Shown: positions 1 to 8,764, numbered from the stretch's first letter. The stretch is 27,252 nucleotides of DNA from Bacteriovoracaceae bacterium UBA4573 (GCA_002387735.1 DGKJ01000079.1:1-27252); one strand, 5' to 3'. Numbers and translations: made by a program. Notes: generated from the letters alone by a model not told the origin.

Positions 1-39
1 GGTTGTGTCGGCGGAGGGGGTGCAAGTGGGCGTTGGTGA
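1..39 (+). CDS. C-terminal tail of a glycine-rich TPM/YgcG-type membrane protein (partial)
   Basis: Frame 1 from the left edge reads GCVGGGGASGRW and then stops with TGA at 37-39. A glycine/serine tail ending in Gly-x-Trp is typical of YgcG-type TPM-domain membrane proteins, which often sit directly before a second, smaller TPM protein, and that is what follows here. Only 12 residues are visible, so the family call rests on the tail composition and the neighbour. The rest of the gene lies outside the window. Confidence 0.5.
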   Translation, partial: GCVGGGGASGRW

Positions 40-481
40 ACTATTAAATCCGAAAGAAGAGGCCGTCCTGGTGGCGACGATCGCCGAGTGGGAAGCCAAA
101 ACAAGCGGAGAAATTGTTATTCACATTGCTAAGAAACTGTCTTCCAAAGACGGAATGAAAGATGCTTATTTCTGGTTTGAAAAACTCGGTATAACAAAAA
201 CGAAAAACAGAAATGGTGTTCTTCTTTTCATAGCTGCGCGAGATCATTTCGTAGCCATCTTGGGTGACGTCGGAATCCATTCGAAAGTAGAGCCCGATTT
301 TTGGAATCAGAAAATTCATTTGTTAATTGAAGCCTTCAAAAGTAACGATAAATTGATCGGACTTTGCCGAACGGTTGAAAGCATTGGGGCGGTTTTAGCT
401 CAACACTTTCCTTTGGAAAGTAACGAATCTAATCCGAACGAACTCGATAATGCTCTTTCGAAAAGTCACGAGGGGCACTGA
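26..481 (+). CDS. Small soluble TPM-domain protein
   Basis: This protein of about 151 residues matches the TPM (TLP18.3/Psb32/MOLO-1) fold. An opening segment is followed by GEIVIHIAKK, a central NGVLLFIAARDHFVAILGD block and the GIHSKVEPDFWNQ segment typical of the family. No signal peptide or membrane segment is visible, so it should be cytosolic, unlike the membrane-bound YgcG type. Its biochemical role is unknown; some plant TPM proteins have phosphatase activity. I chose GTG at 26 because a GGAGGGGG ribosome binding sequence lies about six bases before it. In-frame GTGs at 5 and 20 are alternatives. The gene overlaps the end of the upstream TPM/YgcG-like gene, which suggests translational coupling. 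Its last 87 bases overlap the convergent membrane-protein gene. Confidence 0.75.
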   Translation: MGVGELLNPKEEAVLVATIAEWEAKTSGEIVIHIAKKLSSKDGMKDAYFWFEKLGITKTKNRNGVLLFIAARDHFVAILGDVGIHSKVEPDFWNQKIHLLIEAFKSNDKLIGLCRTVESIGAVLAQHFPLESNESNPNELDNALSKSHEGH

Positions 482-1918
482 GTAAATTAGCAGCGTTTTA
501 ATAAAAAGGCCCCATTCGAATGGGCCATATAGTTCGACAAACTTCGCCGGGAGTTGAACCCTAAAAATCGAACCCAATAAATAAATTATATAAGCTGGTC
601 CAGTTTTAAGTATCGCATACATCAGTTCACCGGGACGCAAAGCCAGGCGCCACACTTCAAGTTGATAGGTTAAATTGCCCCAATTTCTTTCACCAAACTC
701 AGTTTGGACTATACTCAATCCGGTAGCTGGCGTGTGCTCAAACACCAACATAGACGCCATAGGTAATAAAAATATCACCAAAAGATACGGCCCTATTTTT
801 TTATAGCGAGATAGCAAATCGGCGAACGGACCAATTAGAACGGGAACAGCGGGAAATACTAGATAGCGATAACCATACCAGCCCCCCTGCCCTTGCCATA
901 CGACCACTAAATAAAACATTGGCACGAGCGATAACACCAAAAGATAGAACACCCGCGGGTTAAATGCCTCCTCGTACCGAGATTTCGAAAATCTCTTAAT
1001 ACCCAGAAGACCTAACAGGAGTGCTGGGGCTGTAAAAACGAGTCCCCAATCCAAGCCAAACAGCACCGTTACTGTGCGTTTAAAATACAACCACATCGGG
1101 TAAATCTTAATGAGATCTTCTGTAGGATCAAACTGCTTGGTCACCTCTTCGAAATGAACTTCATTTCCAAATTTCATCGCATTTTTTGTAATCCAAAATA
1201 ATAAGAATGCGAGCGTCAACGTCCAACAGATCTTCTTTAAATCGGGAAAATAAACAGCCACGCACCAGGCGGTCGCTATTAGAAGGCCTTCTTCCCGAAG
1301 TAGGAACACTCCACAAGTTAAAAGCACGATCAGAGACGTTTTAGGAAGGGCATTGGGTCTAACGGCCAATTTTTTTTCATATTTATTTTTCATCAAATAG
1401 AAGAAATAAATCGACAACAAAAACAAGTACGCAACGTGAGCCATTAGTGGACGGCGAAACGCATATAGAGCACAACCTTGCGCCACGACCATGGCAAATA
1501 TCGATACGATCGCGATATTTTCTGAATAATTGAAACGAAGCCCTTTGAACAAGAATACTAGTGCCAGCCAAAAGTACAAACTAGTAGAAAAAAAGGCGCC
1601 GAACAATGTCCAGCTACCGATCAAGTGCTCACGTGTACGTTTTTCAATCAGCGGCGAACTCGCGATACGATCAAAAATGGAAAAAAGCCCGACTAGAGGG
1701 GCGATCATCAATCCCCCGCCCATCCGACTTGGTGGAGGTATCTTAAAATCGTCGACGTACTCGAGTTTAAAAGAGGGAAATTCGAAATAGGTCAACGAAG
1801 TGGCGATAGCGAGATACTGGCTATCGTCTCCACCATACAGCATTCCATGGTGGTTTACCTGATAAGGTTTAAAGATAAAAAAAGCCGTTAGAAAATAGAG
1901 AAGCGCTAGTTTTTTCAT
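395..1918 (-). CDS. Polytopic membrane protein, probable GT-C type glycosyltransferase
   Basis: This 507-residue protein is highly hydrophobic, with about ten or more predicted membrane helices. A short N-terminal helix is followed by an acidic loop, GGDDSQYLAIA (Asp31-Asp32). An acidic pair in the first periplasmic loop is the usual mark of GT-C glycosyltransferases, which use polyprenyl-phosphate sugars. Later aromatic loops such as WQGQGGWYGYRYL also fit that fold. It would act in the inner membrane, adding a sugar to a lipid-linked glycan. ATG at 1916-1918 overlaps the stop of the upstream methyltransferase (ATGA), so the two are probably translationally coupled. The 3' end runs 87 bases antisense into the TPM gene, and a terminator-like hairpin lies inside the ORF at 501-526. 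The exact family is not certain. Confidence 0.65.
   Translation of the reverse strand: MKKLALLYFLTAFFIFKPYQVNHHGMLYGGDDSQYLAIATSLTYFEFPSFKLEYVDDFKIPPPSRMGGGLMIAPLVGLFSIFDRIASSPLIEKRTREHLIGSWTLFGAFFSTSLYFWLALVFLFKGLRFNYSENIAIVSIFAMVVAQGCALYAFRRPLMAHVAYLFLLSIYFFYLMKNKYEKKLAVRPNALPKTSLIVLLTCGVFLLREEGLLIATAWCVAVYFPDLKKICWTLTLAFLLFWITKNAMKFGNEVHFEEVTKQFDPTEDLIKIYPMWLYFKRTVTVLFGLDWGLVFTAPALLLGLLGIKRFSKSRYEEAFNPRVFYLLVLSLVPMFYLVVVWQGQGGWYGYRYLVFPAVPVLIGPFADLLSRYKKIGPYLLVIFLLPMASMLVFEHTPATGLSIVQTEFGERNWGNLTYQLEVWRLALRPGELMYAILKTGPAYIIYLLGSIFRVQLPAKFVELYGPFEWGLFIKTLLIYSVPLVTFRKSIIEFVRIRFVTFQRKVLS
501..526 (-). terminator. Terminator-like hairpin inside the GT-C gene
   Basis: On the minus strand GGCCCATT and AATGGGGCC-type arms form a GC-rich hairpin with a TCGA loop and one bulged base. 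It is followed directly by TTTTTATT, the form of an intrinsic terminator. It sits about 110 bases before the stop codon of the minus-strand gene, where the bases also encode residues GPFEWGLF. It may therefore be a chance by-product of coding, or it may shorten some transcripts. On the plus strand it lies 27 bases after the TPM stop but lacks a good T-run. Confidence 0.35.
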
Positions 1919-2658
1919 GAACGAGGGCGCAGGGCCGCGTAAAGCTCCGAACTTAATTCCGGAAAATCATCCCCTAATTCAAAAAGTGCTTTGAGCATTG
2001 GCTCGTCCCAATCGTTCATTTGGCGATTCGAGAGAGGCTTTAACATTATTCCACCAATGCGATCTGCCACTAATCCAGATTGTTGAATGTGCTCTGAAAG
2101 CAATGCAGGAGTATACACTCTCTTATGCCCCAACTTTTTGTCTTGGGCATTTAGGTCCGTAACCTTTTCTAATAGGCCCATTTTCACACCTAATTGGCGA
2201 TGCAAAGAATGTGCGTTCGGTACGTTAATCAATATAGTTCCGCCTGGCGAAAGCCAATTAGACGTTTTTTTTAACACACTCACCGGATCTTCTAAATGTT
2301 CGAGGACATGAACTAAAAATATGGCATCGAATTTTTGTTCGGTCTCAAAGTCCTCAAATAAACCCTGAAAAAATTCTACGTTATCTATGCGACTTTTTTG
2401 TTTTAATGATTCCTTTGTGGCGTTCAAAAATTCGGCTGATCCATCAAGTATTGATAACTTTTTAAAGTCTCGCGAAAGCAGCGTGCTCATCGCCCCATCT
2501 GCGCAACCCATCTCGAGCGCCGCAATCCGCCTTCCTGGATCTGTTAAAGATAGAAGCTTCGTGTACGTAAACTCCCATTTGAGATGGTAGATTCGCTCCC
2601 ACCCATGTATGATCTCGTGATTGTAGGACGAAGCGATGCGCTCGAGTGATGCCAACAT
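1915..2658 (-). CDS. Class I SAM-dependent methyltransferase
   Basis: A 247-residue cytosolic methyltransferase of the Methyltransf_11/23 type. Motif I is ALEMGCADGAMS (residues 47-58), the SAM-binding glycine loop. DAIFLVHVLEHLEDP is the motif II/III region found in UbiE-like enzymes, followed by LSPGGTILINVPN. The N-terminus (YNHEIIHGWERIYHLKWEF) is helical and may cap the active site. The gene overlaps the downstream GT-C-like gene by four bases, so a sugar or lipid-linked glycan substrate is likely by context. The substrate itself cannot be read from the sequence. No strong ribosome binding sequence precedes ATG 2656-2658. Only 21 bases separate it from the divergent flippase gene, so the promoters must reach into the coding regions. 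Confidence 0.85.
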   Translation of the reverse strand: MLASLERIASSYNHEIIHGWERIYHLKWEFTYTKLLSLTDPGRRIAALEMGCADGAMSTLLSRDFKKLSILDGSAEFLNATKESLKQKSRIDNVEFFQGLFEDFETEQKFDAIFLVHVLEHLEDPVSVLKKTSNWLSPGGTILINVPNAHSLHRQLGVKMGLLEKVTDLNAQDKKLGHKRVYTPALLSEHIQQSGLVADRIGGIMLKPLSNRQMNDWDEPMLKALFELGDDFPELSSELYAALRPRS

Positions 2659-2679
2659 TTACGTGAGAATTAACAAGAA

Positions 2680-4023
2680 ATGCCTCGAATGGAAACTCTA
2701 GACCTCCGATCCGCCGCAAAAAACTTTTCTTGGCTATTGGGAGATAAGATTTTCCGTTTTGTAGTTACAGCCGGAGTAAACGCCGTACTGGCAAGAAAAC
2801 TCGGGACCGAAAACTGGGGAACGCTCGCCTATACGACTTCCCTTTTAGCGCTTTTTGGGTTCCTCGCGATGCTTGGCATAGATCAATGGGTCGTCGCGAA
2901 ATTAATTTCGAACCCGAAAACTCGAGATCGTACTCTCACTGCCGTAGCGGTAATTCGACTCACGGGTGCGGCCATCGCAATCGGCGCTGCGCTACTTTGG
3001 AGCGGGGTGTCTACAAACGATAGATCCTTACTATTATTCGGCATTTGGGGGGTCTTGGGCACGGCACTCGACTTTCCAGATCTATATTTTCAGAGCCAAA
3101 ATAAAAGCAAATATTCGGTTTTTTCTAAGGGAATCGCTTTTTCCATTGCAAACGCCTTACGGATTGCCGGTGTTTTTTTGGGCGCGTCCTTGGGTTTTTA
3201 TGTAGCCATAGTGGCCGTAGAGGCGATCGTAACTGGATCTCTTCAACTCTTTTTACTGAAAACCAAAACTCGGGAGAGACCCAACTTTTCTCATATCCGC
3301 AATGATACTATACAGCTCGCAAAACAAAGTTGGCCCTTGGGATTATCGTCCCTTTTAGTACTCAGTTATTCGAAGCTCGATCTTATTTTGATCAATTCTT
3401 TGGGCTCTCCCAATGAGACTGGAATTTATGCGGCCGGTTCCAAGATTTTAGAGTATTTGGGGGTGTTCCCTTCAATTTTTTCAATTTCGATCCTACCCCT
3501 CATATTTTCTGTTTTTCGAAATCATGAAGCAGGTTCTCAGAAAGAGCGCGAGCGAGTGTCAATGGCCATTGGGGTCGCTAATATTCTTGCCTGGATTATT
3601 CCCATCGCGATGTATGCTCTAGCTCCTTGGATTATCACACTACTCTACGGAACCGCCTTTCGGGAGGCCGTATCAATATTGCGAACTATCGTATGGATCT
3701 TTCCGTTGACCTTATTTGGCGTTGTGCGTCAAGGCTTTCTACTTCTCAATGAGAAGTTGAGTATTTGTATTGCCCTTGAGGCGTTGACGCTCGCGCTACT
3801 GGTAGGCTTCAACTACCTCCTAATTCCGAAACATGGCGCGCAAGGCTCTGCAACTGCCCTTTTGTTGACGAGTTTAATGGTAAATATTGCGGCCATCGTT
3901 GTTTCGAAGTCGGTGCGCAATATAGCGAAGTTTTACATAAAGTCCATTTGGAGTTGCCGACGTTTTCGGCTAACAAACATAAAACGATGTGTGGAATCGC
4001 TGGGTATTTTCAAACCGCATTAA
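2680..4023 (+). CDS. Wzx-like polysaccharide flippase (MOP superfamily)
   Basis: A 447-residue integral membrane protein with about twelve or more hydrophobic helices spread along its whole length. The start, NFSWLLGDKIFRFVVTAGVNAVLARKLGTENWGT, matches the opening of polysaccharide_synt/MATE-like flippases. In these a positively charged first helix is followed by R-x-LG-x-x-x-(F/W)G. Such proteins move undecaprenyl-linked O-antigen or capsule units to the periplasmic face. It is the first of three plus-strand glycan genes, and its end overlaps asnB by 37 bases. ATG at 2689 is an alternative start, with AAGAA placed more normally before it. The substrate is unknown. Confidence 0.85.
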   Translation: MPRMETLDLRSAAKNFSWLLGDKIFRFVVTAGVNAVLARKLGTENWGTLAYTTSLLALFGFLAMLGIDQWVVAKLISNPKTRDRTLTAVAVIRLTGAAIAIGAALLWSGVSTNDRSLLLFGIWGVLGTALDFPDLYFQSQNKSKYSVFSKGIAFSIANALRIAGVFLGASLGFYVAIVAVEAIVTGSLQLFLLKTKTRERPNFSHIRNDTIQLAKQSWPLGLSSLLVLSYSKLDLILINSLGSPNETGIYAAGSKILEYLGVFPSIFSISILPLIFSVFRNHEAGSQKERERVSMAIGVANILAWIIPIAMYALAPWIITLLYGTAFREAVSILRTIVWIFPLTLFGVVRQGFLLLNEKLSICIALEALTLALLVGFNYLLIPKHGAQGSATALLLTSLMVNIAAIVVSKSVRNIAKFYIKSIWSCRRFRLTNIKRCVESLGIFKPH

Positions 4024-5861
4024 TAAATCCTCACGACCTGGCTCAAATGAGCTCCGCTATCGCCCATCGCGGGCCCGATGGTAGTGGCCTCAAGACTTGG
4101 AGCACTACGGCACTTGCCCATCGACGTCTCTCCATATTAGATCTCTCCGAAAACGCGTCGCAACCTATGCGATATTCTGACTCTGGTCTGTGGATTACCT
4201 ACAACGGTGAAATATATAACTACCTAGAGATTCGCAGCGAATTAGAATCCTTGGGTTATTCCTTTCGAACCAATTCAGACACAGAAGTAATACTCGCTGC
4301 ATTCGATCGTTGGGATATCTCGGCCTTTAATCGCTTCAACGGTATGTGGGCGCTCGCTATTTATGATGAAAGAAAACAACGTCTGGTTTTGTCGGTCGAT
4401 CGATTCGGAGTAAAACCCCTCTATTACATGACGACCGCCGACGGTGGAATAATCTTCGCATCGGAACTAAAGGCATTCTTTGCGGTGGCGAGAAAATTAA
4501 ATTTAAAATGGGACGAAAAGGGAATTAGAACCGCGCTGCTGTCGCCACTCAAACTTGAAGGTACGGGGCACACCGTTATTAAGAACCTCTCGAGTATGGG
4601 AGGAGGGGAGGCTCTAGACGCTAGTCCGAAATCAATAAATAAAATACAGTGGTGGAATACCGCCGATCACATTGAGGCGAATTTTAAAGAGCCTCGACAC
4701 AATGCCGACGAATTTTTGAACCTTCTTACTGACGCGGTGCGAATTCGCTTACGAAGCGATGTCCCTGTCGCTTCTTCGCTAAGTGGCGGACTCGACTCCA
4801 GTGCAATCGTAGCAATCTTAAGTCGGCTAGGTTCAGCGCAAAATCAAACTGCCTTTGTGCACGCTTTCGAAAATACCAGACACGACGAAAGCAATTTCGC
4901 AAAAAAAACAATCGCCCACACAGGGGTTTTAGGAAAATGGGTTACTCTCGACGAAACCAATCTCGTAAACGAGATCAGCCGATCTATTTATGCCTCAGAA
5001 TCCTTTTATCCGGGTTCTCAGGATGCAGCGAAACGCATTTATAAATCTCAAAAAGAAAATGGATTTAGCGTCACTATCGACGGGCACGGGGCCGATGAAC
5101 TGTTAGCGGGTTATACTCATTATTTTCCTTATGACTCTTCTGGATTTAATTTAAATAATATTCGCGCCTTAACCGGTTCTTTTTTTGAGTGGAAACATTT
5201 GGCCGCCAACTATTTAAAAAAGAACTTTACTTCCTACACCAATGATACAGTTCGAGTTCTTGCTGGTCGTTTCTACGATCCAGTTTTAAGTACCCTTAAG
5301 CTTCCCTTTTTACTTGGGGAGACGTACTCGACGAAACCATTGAAAACCCCCGAATCACTCTTTCGTTCCTCACCATTAGCGCGAGTTTTGTTTTATGATT
5401 TTCATCGCAATATTTTACCGCGAATTCTTAAAAATTTTGATGTCACATCAATGTCACACGGCGTAGAAGTTCGAATGCCTTTTTTGGATCACCGGCTTGT
5501 CACTTTTTCTTTTTCTCTACCCGATACAAGTCGCCTAAAAAACGGCATAACGAAGGTAATATTGCGAGAAGCTACACGCGGATTAATACCAGAAGAAGTT
5601 CGCACTCGATCAGATAAAATGGGTTTGAATTCGCCCCTTTCGGTTTGGCTAAGTGGGCCCTTAAAAGAGTGGGTGTTGGATTCATTGGAAAGTCCCTCAC
5701 CAATCGATTCGGTGTTAGCTAGAAAAAAAATTCGAGCTATATATCGTAATCACTTAATGAAAGTACCGGGGAACTGGTCTCTTGCGTCTAAATTTTGGCT
5801 GCAATATTCCGCACGTCATTGGATGCGGGAAGTTTCGAGTCAACATGGAGTTAGCTGGTGA
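3987..5861 (+). CDS. asnB: Glutamine-hydrolysing asparagine synthase-like amidotransferase (AsnB family)
   Basis: The 624 residues match two-domain AsnB proteins. I chose ATG 3987 because it exposes Cys2 (MCGIAGYF), the N-terminal nucleophile of class II glutamine amidotransferases. Other glutaminase residues are present: RRLSIL (Arg47), NGE (74-76) and SDTE (around Asp98). The synthase domain has the ATP-pyrophosphatase loop SGGLDSS (266-272) and later GHGADELLAGY and GVEVRMPFLDH. The loop joining the two domains reads SSMGGGEALD, where AsnB proteins usually have a PG-h motif. Lying between a flippase and a glycosyltransferase, it more likely amidates a sugar carboxylate or makes an aminoacyl decoration than supplies free asparagine, though that is inference. 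It shares GTGA with the next gene. Confidence 0.88.
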   Translation: MCGIAGYFQTALINPHDLAQMSSAIAHRGPDGSGLKTWSTTALAHRRLSILDLSENASQPMRYSDSGLWITYNGEIYNYLEIRSELESLGYSFRTNSDTEVILAAFDRWDISAFNRFNGMWALAIYDERKQRLVLSVDRFGVKPLYYMTTADGGIIFASELKAFFAVARKLNLKWDEKGIRTALLSPLKLEGTGHTVIKNLSSMGGGEALDASPKSINKIQWWNTADHIEANFKEPRHNADEFLNLLTDAVRIRLRSDVPVASSLSGGLDSSAIVAILSRLGSAQNQTAFVHAFENTRHDESNFAKKTIAHTGVLGKWVTLDETNLVNEISRSIYASESFYPGSQDAAKRIYKSQKENGFSVTIDGHGADELLAGYTHYFPYDSSGFNLNNIRALTGSFFEWKHLAANYLKKNFTSYTNDTVRVLAGRFYDPVLSTLKLPFLLGETYSTKPLKTPESLFRSSPLARVLFYDFHRNILPRILKNFDVTSMSHGVEVRMPFLDHRLVTFSFSLPDTSRLKNGITKVILREATRGLIPEEVRTRSDKMGLNSPLSVWLSGPLKEWVLDSLESPSPIDSVLARKKIRAIYRNHLMKVPGNWSLASKFWLQYSARHWMREVSSQHGVSW

Positions 5862-7189
5862 GTTTCAGATTTTTAAAAATTTCTACCCTTTACCGCGGCG
5901 CTGTAACTCAGTTCGAGAGAGATAGAACCTCTCACTCCGACGGTTACAATCAAATTCTTGATCGACTCTGTTCAAATAATTTTTTTTGGTCGGATTACTA
6001 TGCTCGTCACCTTCGCCAGCTGGGAATAGAGGCGTTTGAACTCTTTCCGAATGTGCCGTCACTGCAAAAGGCGTGGGCATTAGAAAATCATGCTGCCGGT
6101 TCAAACGAAGATTTAGTTTTGGCGCAGATTAAAAAAATTAATCCAGATGTTATTTTTCTTCAGGCCTCTGGGGCGTTTTCTAATGCATGGGTTGCACGCC
6201 TTAGAGAGTCCATACCCGCGTTGCGTTTGCTCATTGGATGGCGTTGCTCACCCTTCGGAGCTAACGATATAGATAACTTTAAAATGCACGACGCCATATT
6301 TACCTGCAATTCTTCGCTTACTTCCGCGTTTGAACAAATGGGGGTTCCTTCTTACGTACTTCATCATGCATTCGAACCCAGCACTTTTTACTCTGTCTCA
6401 CAAATGTCCGAAAGCCCTTGGACCAGGCGCCTCGAGAAATCGCTGGTATTTGCAGGTTCGCTAGTTCAGGCCCGCGAATTTCATCTAGGAAGAATTGGGT
6501 TTATTGCAGGTCTTTTAAGCGCAGGTATTCCATTAAGTCTATTTGCTGAGACTGATTCATTTTCGCGACGACTTGCTAAACGATTACTCGGCGAAACAGA
6601 ATCGTTTTTAGCCAAAATTAGACTTTCACCATTTCTTCCAGCTCGCTCCTTTCGTCGGCGCGCTAGCCTCTGGAAAGACACGCAGTTATGGTCGCCAACC
6701 CACTGGGCAATAGCTAAAAATAGCTACCCTGCATTGTATGGTAACGAATTTTATCGTGTACTCGGTGAAGCAGCCGTTTGTCTCAACTTTCACATCGACT
6801 CCTCTGGCCCATGCGCAGGCAATGCGAGGCTATTTGAGGCCACCGGAATGGGAACCTGTCTTCTAACTGACTGGAAACAGAATATCGGGTCGTTCTTTTC
6901 AGAGGACTCGGAAATTGTGACCTTTCGCAATCCCACTGAATGCATAGAAAAAGCGGTTTGGTTGCTTGAAAATCCGACCGCCGCTAATGACATTGGAAAG
7001 CGCGGTCAACGTCGGTGCTTTGAGCACCACTCTTTTCGGTTACGAGCCGAAGAACTGCTAACCACCGTTCACAAACTGTTGAGCAAAGGACGAAGTTCTT
7101 TCAGAACAAAGTCAGGGCTTTCTTTCGCAAGTAACTCCGAGGTTCGAATTCCAGACTCGCATGCAAAAGACTTACACCCAAGCGCCTGA
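5858..7189 (+). CDS. CgeB-like glycosyltransferase (Glyco_trans_1_2 / DUF3880 type)
   Basis: A 443-residue soluble protein. The N-terminal half contains INPDVIFLQA and a CNSSLTSAFEQMGVPSYVLHHAF segment typical of GT-B folds. The C-terminal half has GNARLFEATGMGTCLLTD, then the SEIVTFRNPTECIEKAVWLLENP block and a closing arginine-rich helix, as in CgeB and related glycosyltransferases. This half should bind the nucleotide-sugar donor. It starts at GTG 5858, overlapping the asnB stop by four bases, so the two are probably translated together. The last 40 or so residues lie beyond the conserved domain, are serine-rich and are coded over the antisense of the HAD gene (121-base overlap). That tail looks like a later run-on extension. 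Donor and acceptor are unknown. Confidence 0.75.
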   Translation: MSFRFLKISTLYRGAVTQFERDRTSHSDGYNQILDRLCSNNFFWSDYYARHLRQLGIEAFELFPNVPSLQKAWALENHAAGSNEDLVLAQIKKINPDVIFLQASGAFSNAWVARLRESIPALRLLIGWRCSPFGANDIDNFKMHDAIFTCNSSLTSAFEQMGVPSYVLHHAFEPSTFYSVSQMSESPWTRRLEKSLVFAGSLVQAREFHLGRIGFIAGLLSAGIPLSLFAETDSFSRRLAKRLLGETESFLAKIRLSPFLPARSFRRRASLWKDTQLWSPTHWAIAKNSYPALYGNEFYRVLGEAAVCLNFHIDSSGPCAGNARLFEATGMGTCLLTDWKQNIGSFFSEDSEIVTFRNPTECIEKAVWLLENPTAANDIGKRGQRRCFEHHSFRLRAEELLTTVHKLLSKGRSSFRTKSGLSFASNSEVRIPDSHAKDLHPSA

Positions 7190-7743
7190 GCACAGCGAAT
7201 ATCTGTCTCGGTGTCCCCTACCATCGCAACAATTGAATTCACTGTTTGATTTTCGCGCAGAAGGTACTTCGATACCATCGCGTATTTAATTTCCCACTTC
7301 GAACGGTGCGCATTATGTAATTTCTGATTTGAGCCAGAACACAAAACATTAGAGAAAAAACCAGTTAGTCCATGCTCCCGAAGCTGGTAATTAACACCTT
7401 CGGGAGAGGTGCGCATTGTTACTAAAACCAGTTTATATCGTTCATGCAATGTTCCGAGTACGTCCTGAACTTCATTCTGAAGCTCATCTAAATCGAGATA
7501 ACCTTTTGTCTCAATCACACCTTCACGAAGTGACCAGTATTTTTCTAGTATTGATTCGGCCTGTGAGCGACGTAATATATCAAAGTCGGGCACTTTATTT
7601 CTTTTGCAAGTCCAGTAGTCTGTTTCGTCTAAGGGACTGAATGAGAAGCTCCTTAGAATGTCGGAATACACTCGATGATATTTTCTTTTTACATCGAGAA
7701 TCGGGCCGTCAAAATCAAACAACAAGTATTTTTGATGCTTCAT
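7069..7743 (-). CDS. HAD-superfamily phosphatase
   Basis: A 224-residue HAD hydrolase with all four motifs. Motif I is LFDFDGPILD (Asp10 nucleophile, Asp12 acid/base), motif II is VLVTMRTS (Thr109), motif III is a lysine near SKW (149) and motif IV is VGDTETD (177-181). An inserted helical cap of about 80 residues between motifs I and II fits the phosphoglycolate-phosphatase/Gph class. In a glycan cluster it probably removes phosphate from a sugar phosphate. MupP of MurNAc salvage is also a HAD phosphatase, but nothing here ties this gene to that step. It overlaps the upstream epimerase gene by 29 bases and the convergent glycosyltransferase by 121 bases. Confidence 0.83.
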   Translation of the reverse strand: MKHQKYLLFDFDGPILDVKRKYHRVYSDILRSFSFSPLDETDYWTCKRNKVPDFDILRRSQAESILEKYWSLREGVIETKGYLDLDELQNEVQDVLGTLHERYKLVLVTMRTSPEGVNYQLREHGLTGFFSNVLCSGSNQKLHNAHRSKWEIKYAMVSKYLLRENQTVNSIVAMVGDTETDIRCAQALGCKSFACESGIRTSELLAKESPDFVLKELRPLLNSL

Positions 7744-8758
7744 GATTCGAATGTTTTACATGAGATCTATGTGTCTCAACCCAGTGACTCATATTCGATT
7801 CCGCCCATTTAAACTCTCGAGTGATACCGTCTGATAGCGCTGTTTTGGGAGCCCATCCGAGTGTTTTGTTGGCTTTTTCGGTAGATAACCACATGCTCTG
7901 AAGTTCGGCGGTGTTTCGTCTTTTATATGTAACCAGAGCTGAATAGGCTCCCTGCGAAACGTTCTCATTTAAAATTTCTGGACGAAATCCCGACTCGCGA
8001 AAGCTAACCTCAGCAACTAAAGTGGCTAAATCTGAGACAGATATTGCCGTGCCCGACCCCGCGTTAAAGGCATTTCCGTCGGCTCGTGGGTCATACAAAC
8101 AAGTGCGATGTAAACTAACTACGTCATCTACGCAGATAAAATCTCGTTTTTGTTCGCCCGAGCCGAATACCACTAATGGTCTTTTTTCAATGGCTCTACG
8201 GATGAAGATCGTAAGAACTCTCCGAAACCACTCACGCTCGCCGTATACTATTCCATAGCGTAGGCTCACCACTGGAACACCATAATAGTCGTTAAAAAGG
8301 TGACCGTAATTTTCAGCAGCCAATTTGCTCACTCCGTAGGCCCAGTTTGGGCGGAGGCTTTGCGATTCAACACTAGCACCTTCGTGCTGACCATAAACAC
8401 AGGCTGAAGATGCGTTTAATACCTTTTTTACTCCGACCTCTTTTGCTGCTTTAAGTACGTTCAAAGTGCCAACAGTATTTGCTGTTAAATCATACAGTGG
8501 GTCATCCGATGCCTTAAAAATCTCAAGCTGAGCCGCCTGATGCGAAACTACATCAGCCCCTTCCATGGATTTCTGCAATAGGTTCAGGTCTAAAATATCG
8601 CCGCGAACAAACGATATCCTCGACTGAACATTCGATAAATTTTCCAAATTTCCAGTCGATAAATTATCGAAAACGCAGACATCGTGCCCGTCCGCCACCA
8701 AGGATTCTACGATATGAGAACCGATAAATCCGGCCCCGCCGGTGACAACTATGCGCAT
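7715..8758 (-). CDS. NAD-dependent nucleotide-sugar epimerase/dehydratase (extended SDR)
   Basis: A 347-residue extended short-chain dehydrogenase. The Rossmann loop TGGAGFIGSH (6-15) binds NAD, and VCVFDNLSTG follows at the second strand. The catalytic set is NASSACVYG (Ser117/118) with Tyr141 and Lys145 in YGVSK. A late R-DFICVDDVV segment and FNAGSGTAISV are typical of UDP-glucose 4-epimerase and related nucleotide-sugar enzymes. It probably supplies an activated sugar for the surrounding glycosyltransferases. The exact epimer or dehydratase reaction cannot be told. It is six bases downstream of the ATP-grasp gene and overlaps the HAD gene by 29 bases, so these belong to one transcription unit. 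Confidence 0.85.
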   Translation of the reverse strand: MRIVVTGGAGFIGSHIVESLVADGHDVCVFDNLSTGNLENLSNVQSRISFVRGDILDLNLLQKSMEGADVVSHQAAQLEIFKASDDPLYDLTANTVGTLNVLKAAKEVGVKKVLNASSACVYGQHEGASVESQSLRPNWAYGVSKLAAENYGHLFNDYYGVPVVSLRYGIVYGEREWFRRVLTIFIRRAIEKRPLVVFGSGEQKRDFICVDDVVSLHRTCLYDPRADGNAFNAGSGTAISVSDLATLVAEVSFRESGFRPEILNENVSQGAYSALVTYKRRNTAELQSMWLSTEKANKTLGWAPKTALSDGITREFKWAESNMSHWVETHRSHVKHSNHEASKILVV

Positions 8759-8764
8759 ATTCGT

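Noticed and set aside
7069..7743. HAD protein as the missing MupP of MurNAc salvage
   Set aside because: It is about 15 kb from the salvage genes and overlaps the glycan genes. HAD motifs alone do not show the substrate.
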